From: Legionellaceae bacterium
Lineage (GTDB): Bacteria; Pseudomonadota; Gammaproteobacteria; Legionellales; Legionellaceae
Direction: 5' to 3'
DNA: 10,155 nt
Assembly: GCA_023266075.1 (NCBI GenBank)
Contig: JAHFRX010000046.1
Location: 1-10,155 of the forward strand
In this document: in pieces, positions 1 through 6,329 of the stretch
Numbering within the stretch: the first letter of the stretch is position 1
Layout: each line of letters begins with the position of its first letter
Translations under genes and position numbers: made by a program
The notes under the pieces: generated by a model
What the model saw: the letters and a program-made list of their open reading frames with translations, nothing else
Databases searched by the model: none
What the model was told of the DNA's origin: nothing

Positions 1-466
1 AGAGTTTCAAAAAAATGGTTTCGCCACAACAACAGTGGAAAAATTGGTTAATTGGGCACGCAGTGGCTCAATGTGGCCAATGTCATTTGGTCTAGCTTGT
101 TGTGCGGTTGAAATGATGCATGTCTATGCATCGCGTTATGACCTCGATCGTTTTGGAGTTATTCCTCGTCCAAGCCCACGTCAATCAGATGTAATGATTG
201 TTGCTGGAACATTATGTAATAAAATGGCACCTGCACTACGAAAAGTTTACGACCAAATGGCCGAACCAAGATGGGTTATTTCTATGGGATCATGTGCGAA
301 TGGCGGTGGTTATTATCATTATTCATATTCGGTTGTTCGTGGTTGTGATCGTATAGTTCCTGTGGATATTTACGTTCCAGGCTGCCCGCCAACAGCAGAA
401 GCATTGTTGTATGGCATTATCCAGTTACAAAATAAAATTAGGCATAAAGCAATCATTGAAGCCTGA
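1..466 (+). CDS. nuoB: NADH-quinone oxidoreductase subunit B (NuoB), 5' end outside window
   Basis: Complex I subunit that carries iron-sulfur cluster N2, the last electron carrier before quinone, in the peripheral arm at the membrane surface. The reading frame is already open at base 2, so the first few codons lie outside the window; about 154 residues are visible, close to a full short-form NuoB. The GTG at 35 is an internal valine, not the start. Counting from that valine, the N2 ligands are the Cys pair 22-23 in FGLACCAVEMMH, Cys87 in MGSCANGG and Cys117 in PGCPP. The GGGYYHYSYSVVRGCDRIVPVD block is typical of beta/gammaproteobacterial NuoB. The gene ends in TGA and is followed by a convergent ankyrin gene 16 bases away, not by nuoC as in the usual nuoA-N operon. 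No clear terminator lies in that gap. The identification is very secure. Confidence 0.97.
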   Translation, partial: EFQKNGFATTTVEKLVNWARSGSMWPMSFGLACCAVEMMHVYASRYDLDRFGVIPRPSPRQSDVMIVAGTLCNKMAPALRKVYDQMAEPRWVISMGSCANGGGYYHYSYSVVRGCDRIVPVDIYVPGCPPTAEALLYGIIQLQNKIRHKAIIEA

Positions 467-482
467 CAAGAGTTAAAATAGT

Positions 483-1454
483 TTATGAATGAGATGGAGT
501 CTGAACGACTACTAAATCGGTATCAACAGATGTCTGATAGATTTCCGTCAGCTCTTTTCTAAATTGCTTGACGAGCACAAGATTAGATCCATTCAGCGCG
601 TGTAACGCCATCCCATACACTTCTCGAATGTTGTTATCATGCGACGACAATAACGCTTGAAATTTGATCGGATTTTTTGAAAACAATTCCTGTGCATAAG
701 ACGCAAAACCAAGTAGTCCATAAGCAATAATCAGTTTTTTAACATGGCACACATGTATTAAATCCAAGCTCGATGGAAAGCCTACAATTTCTGGATAGCG
801 CTTCAACAAAGTCATGATTCCCTTTGCATAAGCTTGCATTTCAAACTCATTTGTATCTATCTCACGCATTTCTTGACGCGCTAAAGAGAAGTTCTGAACA
901 TGCTCTTCTTCATGAGCGACTAACAATTCACCATAATAAGGGATCATCAACGCATCTTCTCGGAAACATGTTTGCAGATTAAAATTTCGAGACAATGTCA
1001 CAGCAAAAGTATCTTCCATGCACATGTCTTTTTGTATGGAAGATATGAACGCACAAAACTCGCTTTTATTCAAAATGGAAACACGCACATTTGATGTTTG
1101 AGAATTAAAAACTGACTCACTCAAAATATACGTCGAATGCGCTTCAACTAAAATCGTTTGAATTTCTTTCAGCTTTGCTTTTTGATAAGGCGTATTACCA
1201 TCTATATCAACAGGATTAGTCGGGTGCCCGTGCGACAAAAGCAATCTACAAACATCCACATGCCCTTGTTGAGCTGCAACATGAAGAAGGCTATGAGATT
1301 TTGTCTTTGTTTTGGCATGAATGAGCTTAGGATTGAAATCCAACAATGCCTGAATTTGTGCACTCTGGCCTGCTTGAGTCGCTTTTAAAATACCTAAGCG
1401 TTGTTCATCTGTGAAAAATTCGATACCTGATCTCAAAATAACACCAAGAAACAT
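483..1454 (-). CDS. Ankyrin-repeat protein with HExxH metallopeptidase-like motif
   Basis: About 323 residues, taken from the ATG at 1454; a TTG directly before it would add one residue. The N-terminal third holds ankyrin repeats: a divergent one at about residues 17-51, a good match at about 52-84 (SLLHVAAQQGHVDVCRLLLS) and a partial third at about 87-106. No signal peptide or obvious membrane segment is seen. The remaining two thirds are unfamiliar to me, but they contain HEEEH at residues 181-185, then NEFEMQAYA with glutamates 18 and 20 residues after the second His, the arrangement of a gluzincin zinc site. The two charged residues inside HEEEH are unusual for a zincin, so catalytic function is inference. 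The C-terminal part (about 225-323) is helix-rich in appearance. Ankyrin proteins with an added enzymatic domain are common among secreted effectors of intracellular bacteria, but no secretion signal is proven here. It is monocistronic, with its own promoter. Confidence 0.85.
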   Translation of the reverse strand: MFLGVILRSGIEFFTDEQRLGILKATQAGQSAQIQALLDFNPKLIHAKTKTKSHSLLHVAAQQGHVDVCRLLLSHGHPTNPVDIDGNTPYQKAKLKEIQTILVEAHSTYILSESVFNSQTSNVRVSILNKSEFCAFISSIQKDMCMEDTFAVTLSRNFNLQTCFREDALMIPYYGELLVAHEEEHVQNFSLARQEMREIDTNEFEMQAYAKGIMTLLKRYPEIVGFPSSLDLIHVCHVKKLIIAYGLLGFASYAQELFSKNPIKFQALLSSHDNNIREVYGMALHALNGSNLVLVKQFRKELTEIYQTSVDTDLVVVQTPSHS

Positions 1455-1465
1455 CAACGTGTCTT

Positions 1466-1494
1466 ATTATAAGATAGAATGCGTTATTTGTAAA
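1466..1494 (-). promoter_or_regulatory. Sigma70-like promoter of the ankyrin gene
   Basis: On the minus strand, TTTACA (1494-1489) and a perfect TATAAT (1471-1466) are separated by exactly 17 bases. Transcription would start near 1459-1460, only about five bases before the ATG at 1454. No Shine-Dalgarno sequence lies between, so the mRNA is predicted to be leaderless or nearly so. Confidence 0.65.
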
Positions 1495-1580
1495 CAACCA
1501 TATTAAATGCCCAAAGTTGAATTTGCATCAATGACGGTCGAAATTACTGGCTTTCCTAAACTGGATGCAATCACATAGAA

Positions 1581-2348
1581 TCATAGATTAATATATTTGT
1601 TAATCGTTATATTGACGCCTTGTTCTACCGCTTGTAAATTTTGTAAAAAGCCGCTGAAATAGTTTGGCGCGCCAGAAGGAAAAATGAGTGTAGATAAATT
1701 TTGAGCTTGGCTAATTGAAAAATTATAAGATAAATCCACAGTAAGTTGTTGCGGAAACATGTACGCTAACCCAACATGGCCACCGCCACCCCATAAACTT
1801 TTTGAATTCCTAAGGTTGACTGGAAAAAAATTAAACGTCCCAGCAGGTAACGTATCACCATTCAATTGCGCAGAAACATTAAATAATGAAGGTCCAATAC
1901 CACTATAAATAAACCAGTTTTCAAATGAATAACCAACATCAATTAAAAATAGCCAATCATCTTGTAGTTTAGAATGAATACCGCCTGTTTCATAGGCGCC
2001 ATTTTGCAATGTTCCAGACCAGCTTATATCAAATTGATCCATGTCAATATACTTATATTGCGCTCGTAAACCCAATAGCCAGTTATTTTCAAATCCATGC
2101 AGATAACCGATATTCGCCACGGGTGCAAAATGTGTTTCATGACCATTACTCAGAATGTATGTTCCAGGTGCTGATATAGGCGGTTGCGTCTGAACCGTGG
2201 TTTGTCCATTTAATTGGCTACTAAGATAACTACCGCCAGCACCTACCCAAAAACCACTAAACGATTTCACGGTGTTTCCCATGGAACCTGCTAAAGCATG
2301 ATGAGAGAGTAAAGCTGACAATGTAAACCTAATCATACATTTATTCAT
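1581..2348 (-). CDS. Outer-membrane beta-barrel protein
   Basis: A 255-residue protein with a Sec signal peptide at residues 1-20 (basic start, hydrophobic core, ALA before Gly21). After it come alternating polar/aromatic stretches typical of transmembrane beta-strands: about 32-43 (FWVGAGGSYLSS), 74-84, 90-102 (LLGLRAQYKYI), 131-151, 188-197 (GGGGHVGLAYMF), 202-213 (LTVDLSYNFSI) and 243-252. Size and pattern fit the small outer-membrane barrels (OmpW/OmpA-barrel or Legionella-type OMP) of about eight strands. The last residue is Leu, not the aromatic residue of a standard BAM signal. The start is supported by AAGGA seven bases before the ATG; a second Met at residue 5 is possible. Only 16 bases separate it from the upstream secreted GH18-like gene, so the two are probably co-transcribed. 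A specific transport or adhesion role cannot be assigned. Confidence 0.85.
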   Translation of the reverse strand: MNKCMIRFTLSALLSHHALAGSMGNTVKSFSGFWVGAGGSYLSSQLNGQTTVQTQPPISAPGTYILSNGHETHFAPVANIGYLHGFENNWLLGLRAQYKYIDMDQFDISWSGTLQNGAYETGGIHSKLQDDWLFLIDVGYSFENWFIYSGIGPSLFNVSAQLNGDTLPAGTFNFFPVNLRNSKSLWGGGGHVGLAYMFPQQLTVDLSYNFSISQAQNLSTLIFPSGAPNYFSGFLQNLQAVEQGVNITINKYINL

Positions 2349-2364
2349 TTAATATTCCTTTAAA

Positions 2365-3444
2365 TTAAGTGCAGCTATTTATTTTAATGATGCCATTCGG
2401 CGTGTTGGGTAATAATATATTATTGGTTGCGTGATCAGGCCAAACATATTGACTCCAACCCCAATAATCAACGCCCAAATAATAAGGTGAAGTACAGGAT
2501 GCAAGGATGATTTGTAAAGCTAAACTCACATAACCGGGTTGTGTAACTACATTCGTATAATCATGGATAATATTCGTTTGGGTTGGCGATATATATTCAG
2601 CATAATACTGATATTCTCCAAAACTCGCCCCACCTGGTATCGCGATGGTGTAAGGGACATGATATTGTTTACTTTGTGGATCAGTATATGCGCCTAGTTT
2701 TCCTCCGATACTAGATTTGTATAAAGAATAAGGGGTAGGTCCTTGAGTTCCGTCAGTGACATCATACGCACCAATCACTAGAAACCCGACATTATTAGGT
2801 CCATTGCCAACCAAAGCACCTTCGACAATTGGCCATTGATTTGTAATATAGAAATTATTGGGATTACTAAATACGCCAAAAAATCTGCCATTCGGATGCG
2901 AAGGCCCAGTACAAGTCGTCGCAGAAAAATTAAGCGCAGTTTCTTTATACAATCCATATTGTCCTAATCCAACTGCGAAATTAGCGGGTTCTAAGTCGAA
3001 TAATACCCCATCAACATTGCTATCTGCACAGATTTGTGGGCTTAAGCTATCCGAGATACTTTTCCCAACGGAATCAGCACAAGCCCCTAACGCAGCGACA
3101 TCATCGGAGGTGGCATCAATAATGGCTAAAATCAAAGCATTGGGATAGACTTCACGGTATTTCGCGATCGAATCAGGGTACGTATAATTAACAATAAAAC
3201 TACAGTTACCAGTTTGTGTTATCGACCCGCCATACACATATAACCGAATTGAAGAACCCTGTAACGGTGAAAAGCTTTGGAGTGTACTAATCCATTCTCC
3301 AGCATTATTGACGGAATCACGGCAAGGACCATCGGAACAACAAGCATCATAGATCAATCCGCCGGTCCCTTTTTGCAACGTGGTGGGTGGCAATGCAAAA
3401 CAAATGGAATAAAAAAATAATAATAATAAAAACCGAAATAACAT
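2365..3444 (-). CDS. Secreted GH18-like (chitinase-fold) protein
   Basis: A 359-residue protein with an N-terminal signal peptide (residues 1-18, very Leu/Phe-rich, likely cleaved after CFA). Three features point to a glycoside hydrolase family 18 TIM barrel: VDGVLFDLE at 144-152, matching the GH18 DGxDxDxE strand-4 motif with D150 and E152 kept (E152 the expected acid) but L148 in place of one Asp; GAYD at about 225-228, like the MxYD motif of strand 6; and GVDYWGW at about 324-330, like the strand-8 tryptophan. Nine Cys remain in the mature chain (35, 36, 41, 81, 122, 139, 178, 317, 358), suggesting disulfides and an exported location. GH18 enzymes cleave chitin or N-glycan cores, but inactive lectin-like members exist, so the substrate is open. 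AAGGAG at 3461-3456 precedes the ATG by 11 bases. It is the first gene of a probable pair with the outer-membrane protein. Confidence 0.75.
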   Translation of the reverse strand: MLFRFLLLLFFYSICFALPPTTLQKGTGGLIYDACCSDGPCRDSVNNAGEWISTLQSFSPLQGSSIRLYVYGGSITQTGNCSFIVNYTYPDSIAKYREVYPNALILAIIDATSDDVAALGACADSVGKSISDSLSPQICADSNVDGVLFDLEPANFAVGLGQYGLYKETALNFSATTCTGPSHPNGRFFGVFSNPNNFYITNQWPIVEGALVGNGPNNVGFLVIGAYDVTDGTQGPTPYSLYKSSIGGKLGAYTDPQSKQYHVPYTIAIPGGASFGEYQYYAEYISPTQTNIIHDYTNVVTQPGYVSLALQIILASCTSPYYLGVDYWGWSQYVWPDHATNNILLPNTPNGIIKINSCT

Positions 3445-3474
3445 CCTGTTGTTTTCTCCTTGAAAAGATGCTTT

Positions 3475-3505
3475 ATTATAATCGAATTCTCACATTTCGC
3501 AGCAA
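3475..3505 (-). promoter_or_regulatory. Possible promoter of the GH18-like/OMP operon
   Basis: A perfect TATAAT (3480-3475) lies 30 bases upstream of the GH18-like ATG on the minus strand, with TTGCTG (3505-3500) upstream at a long spacing of 19 bases. The -10 box is convincing; the -35 box and spacing are weak. Confidence 0.45.
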
Positions 3506-3542
3506 AAATTTACATTCAATCCAGCGTCTGTTGACGGATATT

Positions 3543-4163
3543 TCATCTTGTCAATTGCCCAATAACGAACTGATAGATGAGGTAAGATGCTGCAAGCCAA
3601 ATCGTTACGGCTGAAATTTTATTCAAGCGAGGCAGTAATTGGCCATTGGAATCCATCGATTTACAACAATGTCCGATGAGAGATAAGCTTGTGAACCACA
3701 AGAGCGAGACCAATAAACACGCTGATGTAAAAAACCACTTCTCAACACCAGGGAAATTTAAAGAATTCGCCCCAATCACAGCAACACTATCGATGATAGC
3801 ATGCGGATTCAGAAGCGACACAGAGATAGCAAATAGCATTTGCTTTGAACTCGTCAACGGCGCTACTGAAAGTTGTGAAGACTCACTATTTTTCCATACC
3901 GAAACGCCCATATATATCAGAAAAATAATTCCTAAAATATAAATGATGTTCCTGACCATCGGTAAAGAAAACACGATGAGTGAAACACCTGTTACGGCAC
4001 TTGTAATGAGGAGCGCATCACAGATAAAAGCGGTCAATACAGAAGGAATCGCATGCCGCCATTTTTTTTGGCTAACACCTTGATTAAAAATGAAAACATT
4101 CTGCATGCCAAGCGGAATAATCAATCCAAACGCCAGGATTACACCATAAATGAAAGCTGCCAT
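3543..4163 (-). CDS. LysE/ArgO-family amino-acid exporter
   Basis: A 206-residue integral membrane protein of the LysE/RhtB superfamily, which exports amino acids such as lysine or arginine across the inner membrane by secondary transport. It has the expected length and about six hydrophobic segments (about 3-23, 40-62, 68-90, 108-130, 143-165, 183-203). Two family signatures are visible: PLGMQNVFIFNQG at 17-29, corresponding to the LGPQNAFVLRQG type of LysE/ArgO, and SLLNPHAIID at 116-125, corresponding to LNPHVYLDT. These place it nearer the LysE/ArgO branch than RhtB, but substrate cannot be read from sequence. A GGTGAT stretch just before the ATG may act as ribosome binding site. It lies 56 bases after the dprE2 stop on the same strand and has a possible promoter of its own, so membership of the dprE operon is uncertain and no functional link is evident. 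Confidence 0.88.
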   Translation of the reverse strand: MAAFIYGVILAFGLIIPLGMQNVFIFNQGVSQKKWRHAIPSVLTAFICDALLITSAVTGVSLIVFSLPMVRNIIYILGIIFLIYMGVSVWKNSESSQLSVAPLTSSKQMLFAISVSLLNPHAIIDSVAVIGANSLNFPGVEKWFFTSACLLVSLLWFTSLSLIGHCCKSMDSNGQLLPRLNKISAVTIWLAASYLIYQFVIGQLTR

Positions 4164-4194
4164 ACATCACCATCAATCCATCGAATTGTTCAAT

Positions 4195-4223
4195 ATTTTA
4201 TCAAATAAGCCATGGAAAATCAA
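4195..4223 (-). promoter_or_regulatory. Possible promoter of the LysE-family gene
   Basis: On the minus strand TTGATT (4223-4218) and TAAAAT (4200-4195) are separated by 17 bases, overlapping the dprE2 stop codon and leaving a leader of about 25 bases. Four of six and five of six consensus bases match. AT-rich sequence makes chance matches likely. Confidence 0.4.
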
Positions 4224-4963
4224 ATGTCCAATCGATTAAATATTGGACTAGGCAGTAATTTAATCACCGTCATAATCAAACGCCACTGTTTTGGCACATA
4301 AGCAACCGGCTTCTTTTTTACAATCGCACGCTGAATTTCAGCAGCAACGTGCTCAACACTCGCCAATTTTAATCCTTGCCCTTTTAAATGAGCGGTCATG
4401 GGTGTTTCAGTAGGTCCCGGATGAATCAATAGAACCTGTACTTTTGTACCCGCTAGTCGATGTTGAAGTCCTTGTGTAAAACGCGTCAACAATCCTTTAG
4501 CGGCACCATACACATAGTTAGATTTACGGCCTCTATCACCAGCAACCGAGCCTATTATCGCTAAAGTGCCATGATTTGCTTGCTCCAGATGCTTCACAAA
4601 CGCCTCTGCAAATAAAACGGGTGAAACAGCATTCACCTCTAAAGCATCTTTGCATGCCCGTAAGTCGGCCTGACAATGTGTTTGATCAGGCAATGAACCA
4701 TGCGCAATCAATACACAATCGACTATTTTTGCATTGACCACTTCATCCACTGTTTTTTCAATCGCCGCGGGATCTAGAAAATCTGACACGGTTGTGTGTA
4801 TTATGCAACGTGGATTGCGAATACTTAAATCTTTCGCTACTTGCGCTAGTTTGTCTGCATTACGCCCAATCAGCACAAGCTCGATAGCTTCTTTTGCGAC
4901 CCAAAGACGCGCAATATGCTCAGCTATTGCTGACGTTGCACCAACAATTATTTTTCTTTTCAT
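4220..4963 (-). CDS. dprE2: DprE2-like polyprenyl-phosphoryl-2-keto-ribose reductase (SDR)
   Basis: Short-chain dehydrogenase of 247 residues that should reduce polyprenyl-phosphoryl-2-keto-D-erythro-pentofuranose to the D-arabinofuranose form, the second half of the DprE1/DprE2 C2 epimerisation. Visible are the Rossmann nucleotide loop VGATSAIAEHIA (7-18), Asn111, Ser139 in the GSVAGDRGR stretch, and Tyr152-x3-Lys156 (YGAAK), the SDR catalytic set. The family-specific part is the C-terminus: PGPTETPMTAHLK (182-194) and the last 20 residues, with LPSPIFNRLDI resembling the IPRSIFRKLPI end of mycobacterial DprE2 as I recall it; generic SDRs lack this tail. It begins four bases after the dprE1 stop, and the GGGG ending dprE1 can serve as its ribosome binding site, so the two are translationally coupled. 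The partner gene makes this identification strong. Confidence 0.9.
   Translation of the reverse strand: MKRKIIVGATSAIAEHIARLWVAKEAIELVLIGRNADKLAQVAKDLSIRNPRCIIHTTVSDFLDPAAIEKTVDEVVNAKIVDCVLIAHGSLPDQTHCQADLRACKDALEVNAVSPVLFAEAFVKHLEQANHGTLAIIGSVAGDRGRKSNYVYGAAKGLLTRFTQGLQHRLAGTKVQVLLIHPGPTETPMTAHLKGQGLKLASVEHVAAEIQRAIVKKKPVAYVPKQWRLIMTVIKLLPSPIFNRLDI
4226..4248 (-). repeat. Small inverted repeat at the 3' end of dprE2
   Basis: GTCCAAT (4226-4232) and ATTGGAC (4242-4248) form a 7-base-pair stem with a 9-base loop across the last codons of dprE2. In the minus-strand transcript it is followed by a U-rich but interrupted stretch. It could be a weak terminator or attenuating hairpin; the stem is short and AT-rich. 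Confidence 0.3.
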
Positions 4964-4967
4964 GTGT

Positions 4968-6263
4968 TTACCCCATTAACCGTCTTGATAAATCAGAACA
5001 TATCCCCGGATCACGATAAGCTAAAAACGCATGAAGCTTCGGATAGCCACGCTGAAACACAGTAGAAGACATCGTAGCATTTTTAGCACAGTACAATCGC
5101 CCACCCGCCGCATCAACCAAATCATCTAACTGCTTAAATAATCTCAACGTACGCTCACCGCGATTCGCAAAATCTAATGCCAGTGTAATACCTTCTTTTG
5201 GAAAACTCATCATGCCAACAGACTCAAACATACCAAATGTTTTCAATACCGCCAAAAACGAGCCTTCTTTATGTTGTTTGATCGTATCTAACATGGCTTG
5301 TATTACGTCTTGTCCATCGCTTCTTGGCACGACACACTGATACTGATAAAACCCTTTCTTTCCGTATAGGCGATTCCACATCAAAATATGATCTAGCGGA
5401 TAAAAAAATGGAACATAATGCACAACACCCTTATTTTTTTTCACACGGTTTGCATTAAAGTAAAGCATATTAAACATCTTTAGCGACCATTGATTCACGA
5501 GTGAAAAAGGAGGCGTTAGAGGAAAAGTTTTTGTTTTTGTAGGATTTTTTCTCTCCTCTGATCGTGCTATAGGGTTTGCCCGCATAAATAAACCACGATA
5601 TTGCCCTTTCGTCGCACAATCAACCCACGAGACGGTGTACTCCCAATCCCTTTCAGAGGTATCTGCCAAATGAAAAAATTCTTCTAATGAGTAATACGGT
5701 AATGTTTCGACCTCAAGCCAAGGCCCTGGAACGCGCATTAACTGAAGCTCAACTTCTGTCATGACACCCGTTAACCCCATACCACCCACCGTGGCAGCAA
5801 ACCAATCTTGTGTCTTCATAGGCCCACAATCAATCACTTCACCATTGGTTCTCAATAATCGTATACCATGCACATGATGACCAAAAGAGCCTTGTCGATG
5901 ATGATTTTTCCCATGCACATCATTCGCAACAGCGCCTCCCACCGTCACCCATTGTGTTCCAGGCGTCACGGGCAACATCCATCCTCGCATCGACATCACT
6001 TCTTGTATCGTTTTTAATGATACCCCTGATTCACACACTAATCGTCCCGTGGTGTCATCGAAATCCAGAAACCGATCAAGCAGAGGTGTTTGCCAGAGCG
6101 TGCCCTGTGCATTCAAGCACACATCACCATAACTGCGCCCTAAACCATAAGCCAAACCTGGTAAATCTGCCGCAATCGTTTGTTGCAGTGTTGAGCGGTC
6201 ATGTAGTGCTATCACATGGTGTGGGTCGTCGGTTAATCGACCCCATGAGGAAATTTTGTTCAT
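4968..6263 (-). CDS. dprE1: DprE1-like polyprenyl-phosphoryl-ribose 2'-oxidase (FAD)
   Basis: A 431-residue flavoprotein of the VAO/PCMH type, expected to oxidise C2 of polyprenyl-phosphoryl-D-ribose to the keto intermediate used by DprE2. The FAD domain shows GLGRSYGD at 40-47 (Tyr45, equivalent to Tyr60 in the M. tuberculosis enzyme), PGTQWVTVGGAVANDVHGKNHH at 101-122 in two conserved blocks (His117, equivalent to His132), and the FAATVGGMGLTGV block. The substrate domain has the FYPLD and WNRLYGKKGFYQYQ region (287-309), and GGRLYCAK with Tyr391 and Lys394 matching the catalytic Tyr415/Lys418. At the position of Cys387, in the ungapped SFPxxGxxxxxDF segment (353-365), this protein has Ala362. 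The N-terminus begins SSWGRL, like mycobacterial GWGR, which supports this start. It is the first gene of the minus-strand arm, divergent from ubiA. Confidence 0.92.
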   Translation of the reverse strand: MNKISSWGRLTDDPHHVIALHDRSTLQQTIAADLPGLAYGLGRSYGDVCLNAQGTLWQTPLLDRFLDFDDTTGRLVCESGVSLKTIQEVMSMRGWMLPVTPGTQWVTVGGAVANDVHGKNHHRQGSFGHHVHGIRLLRTNGEVIDCGPMKTQDWFAATVGGMGLTGVMTEVELQLMRVPGPWLEVETLPYYSLEEFFHLADTSERDWEYTVSWVDCATKGQYRGLFMRANPIARSEERKNPTKTKTFPLTPPFSLVNQWSLKMFNMLYFNANRVKKNKGVVHYVPFFYPLDHILMWNRLYGKKGFYQYQCVVPRSDGQDVIQAMLDTIKQHKEGSFLAVLKTFGMFESVGMMSFPKEGITLALDFANRGERTLRLFKQLDDLVDAAGGRLYCAKNATMSSTVFQRGYPKLHAFLAYRDPGICSDLSRRLMG

Positions 6264-6272
6264 CAGGGTACA

Positions 6273-6300
6273 TTGACTTCTCTTATAATACGCTTATGAT
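6273..6300 (+). promoter_or_regulatory. Sigma70-like promoter of the ubiA/PAP2-like operon
   Basis: TTGACT (6273-6278) and TATGAT (6295-6300) are separated by 16 bases, each one base from consensus. Transcription would start near 6307, leaving a leader of about 23 bases before the ATG at 6330. Confidence 0.6.
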
Positions 6301-6312
6301 ACCATCTATAAA
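6285..6312 (-). promoter_or_regulatory. Possible weak promoter for dprE1-dprE2
   Basis: On the minus strand TTTATA (6312-6307) and TATTAT (6290-6285) lie 16 bases apart, overlapping the plus-strand promoter face to face. If both are used, the polymerases would compete and the two arms would be regulated together. The match is modest. Confidence 0.3.
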
Positions 6313-6329
6313 AACAAACACCAAAATCT

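Larger units (their letters stand above)
6264..6329. promoter_or_regulatory. Divergent intergenic region between dprE1 and the ubiA-family gene
   Basis: This 66-base spacer is the only sequence between the two arms of the arabinose-donor block and must hold signals for both unless distant promoters are used. Beyond the two overlapping promoter candidates listed separately, no strong palindromic operator is seen. Neither flanking gene has a strong Shine-Dalgarno sequence here. Confidence 0.6.

Noticed and set aside
1501..1580. Protein-like short frames in the spacer after the OMP gene: 23 open codons in frame after the OMP TGA (minus), and a 23-codon ATG frame at 1507-1578 (plus).
   Set aside because: An open run of this length occurs by chance about one time in three, neither has a ribosome binding site or family match, and the extension does not end in an aromatic residue as a barrel C-terminus would.
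3411..3435. A-rich TAATAATAATAA repeat on the plus strand.
   Set aside because: It encodes the Leu/Phe-rich signal peptide of the GH18-like protein on the minus strand; simple codon composition explains it.
3508..3541. Possible bulged hairpin (ATCC-GTC / GAC-GCT-GGAT) after the LysE-family gene on the minus strand, upstream of a T-run.
   Set aside because: The stem is short and bulged and the T-run is more than ten bases away, so it does not qualify as an intrinsic terminator.
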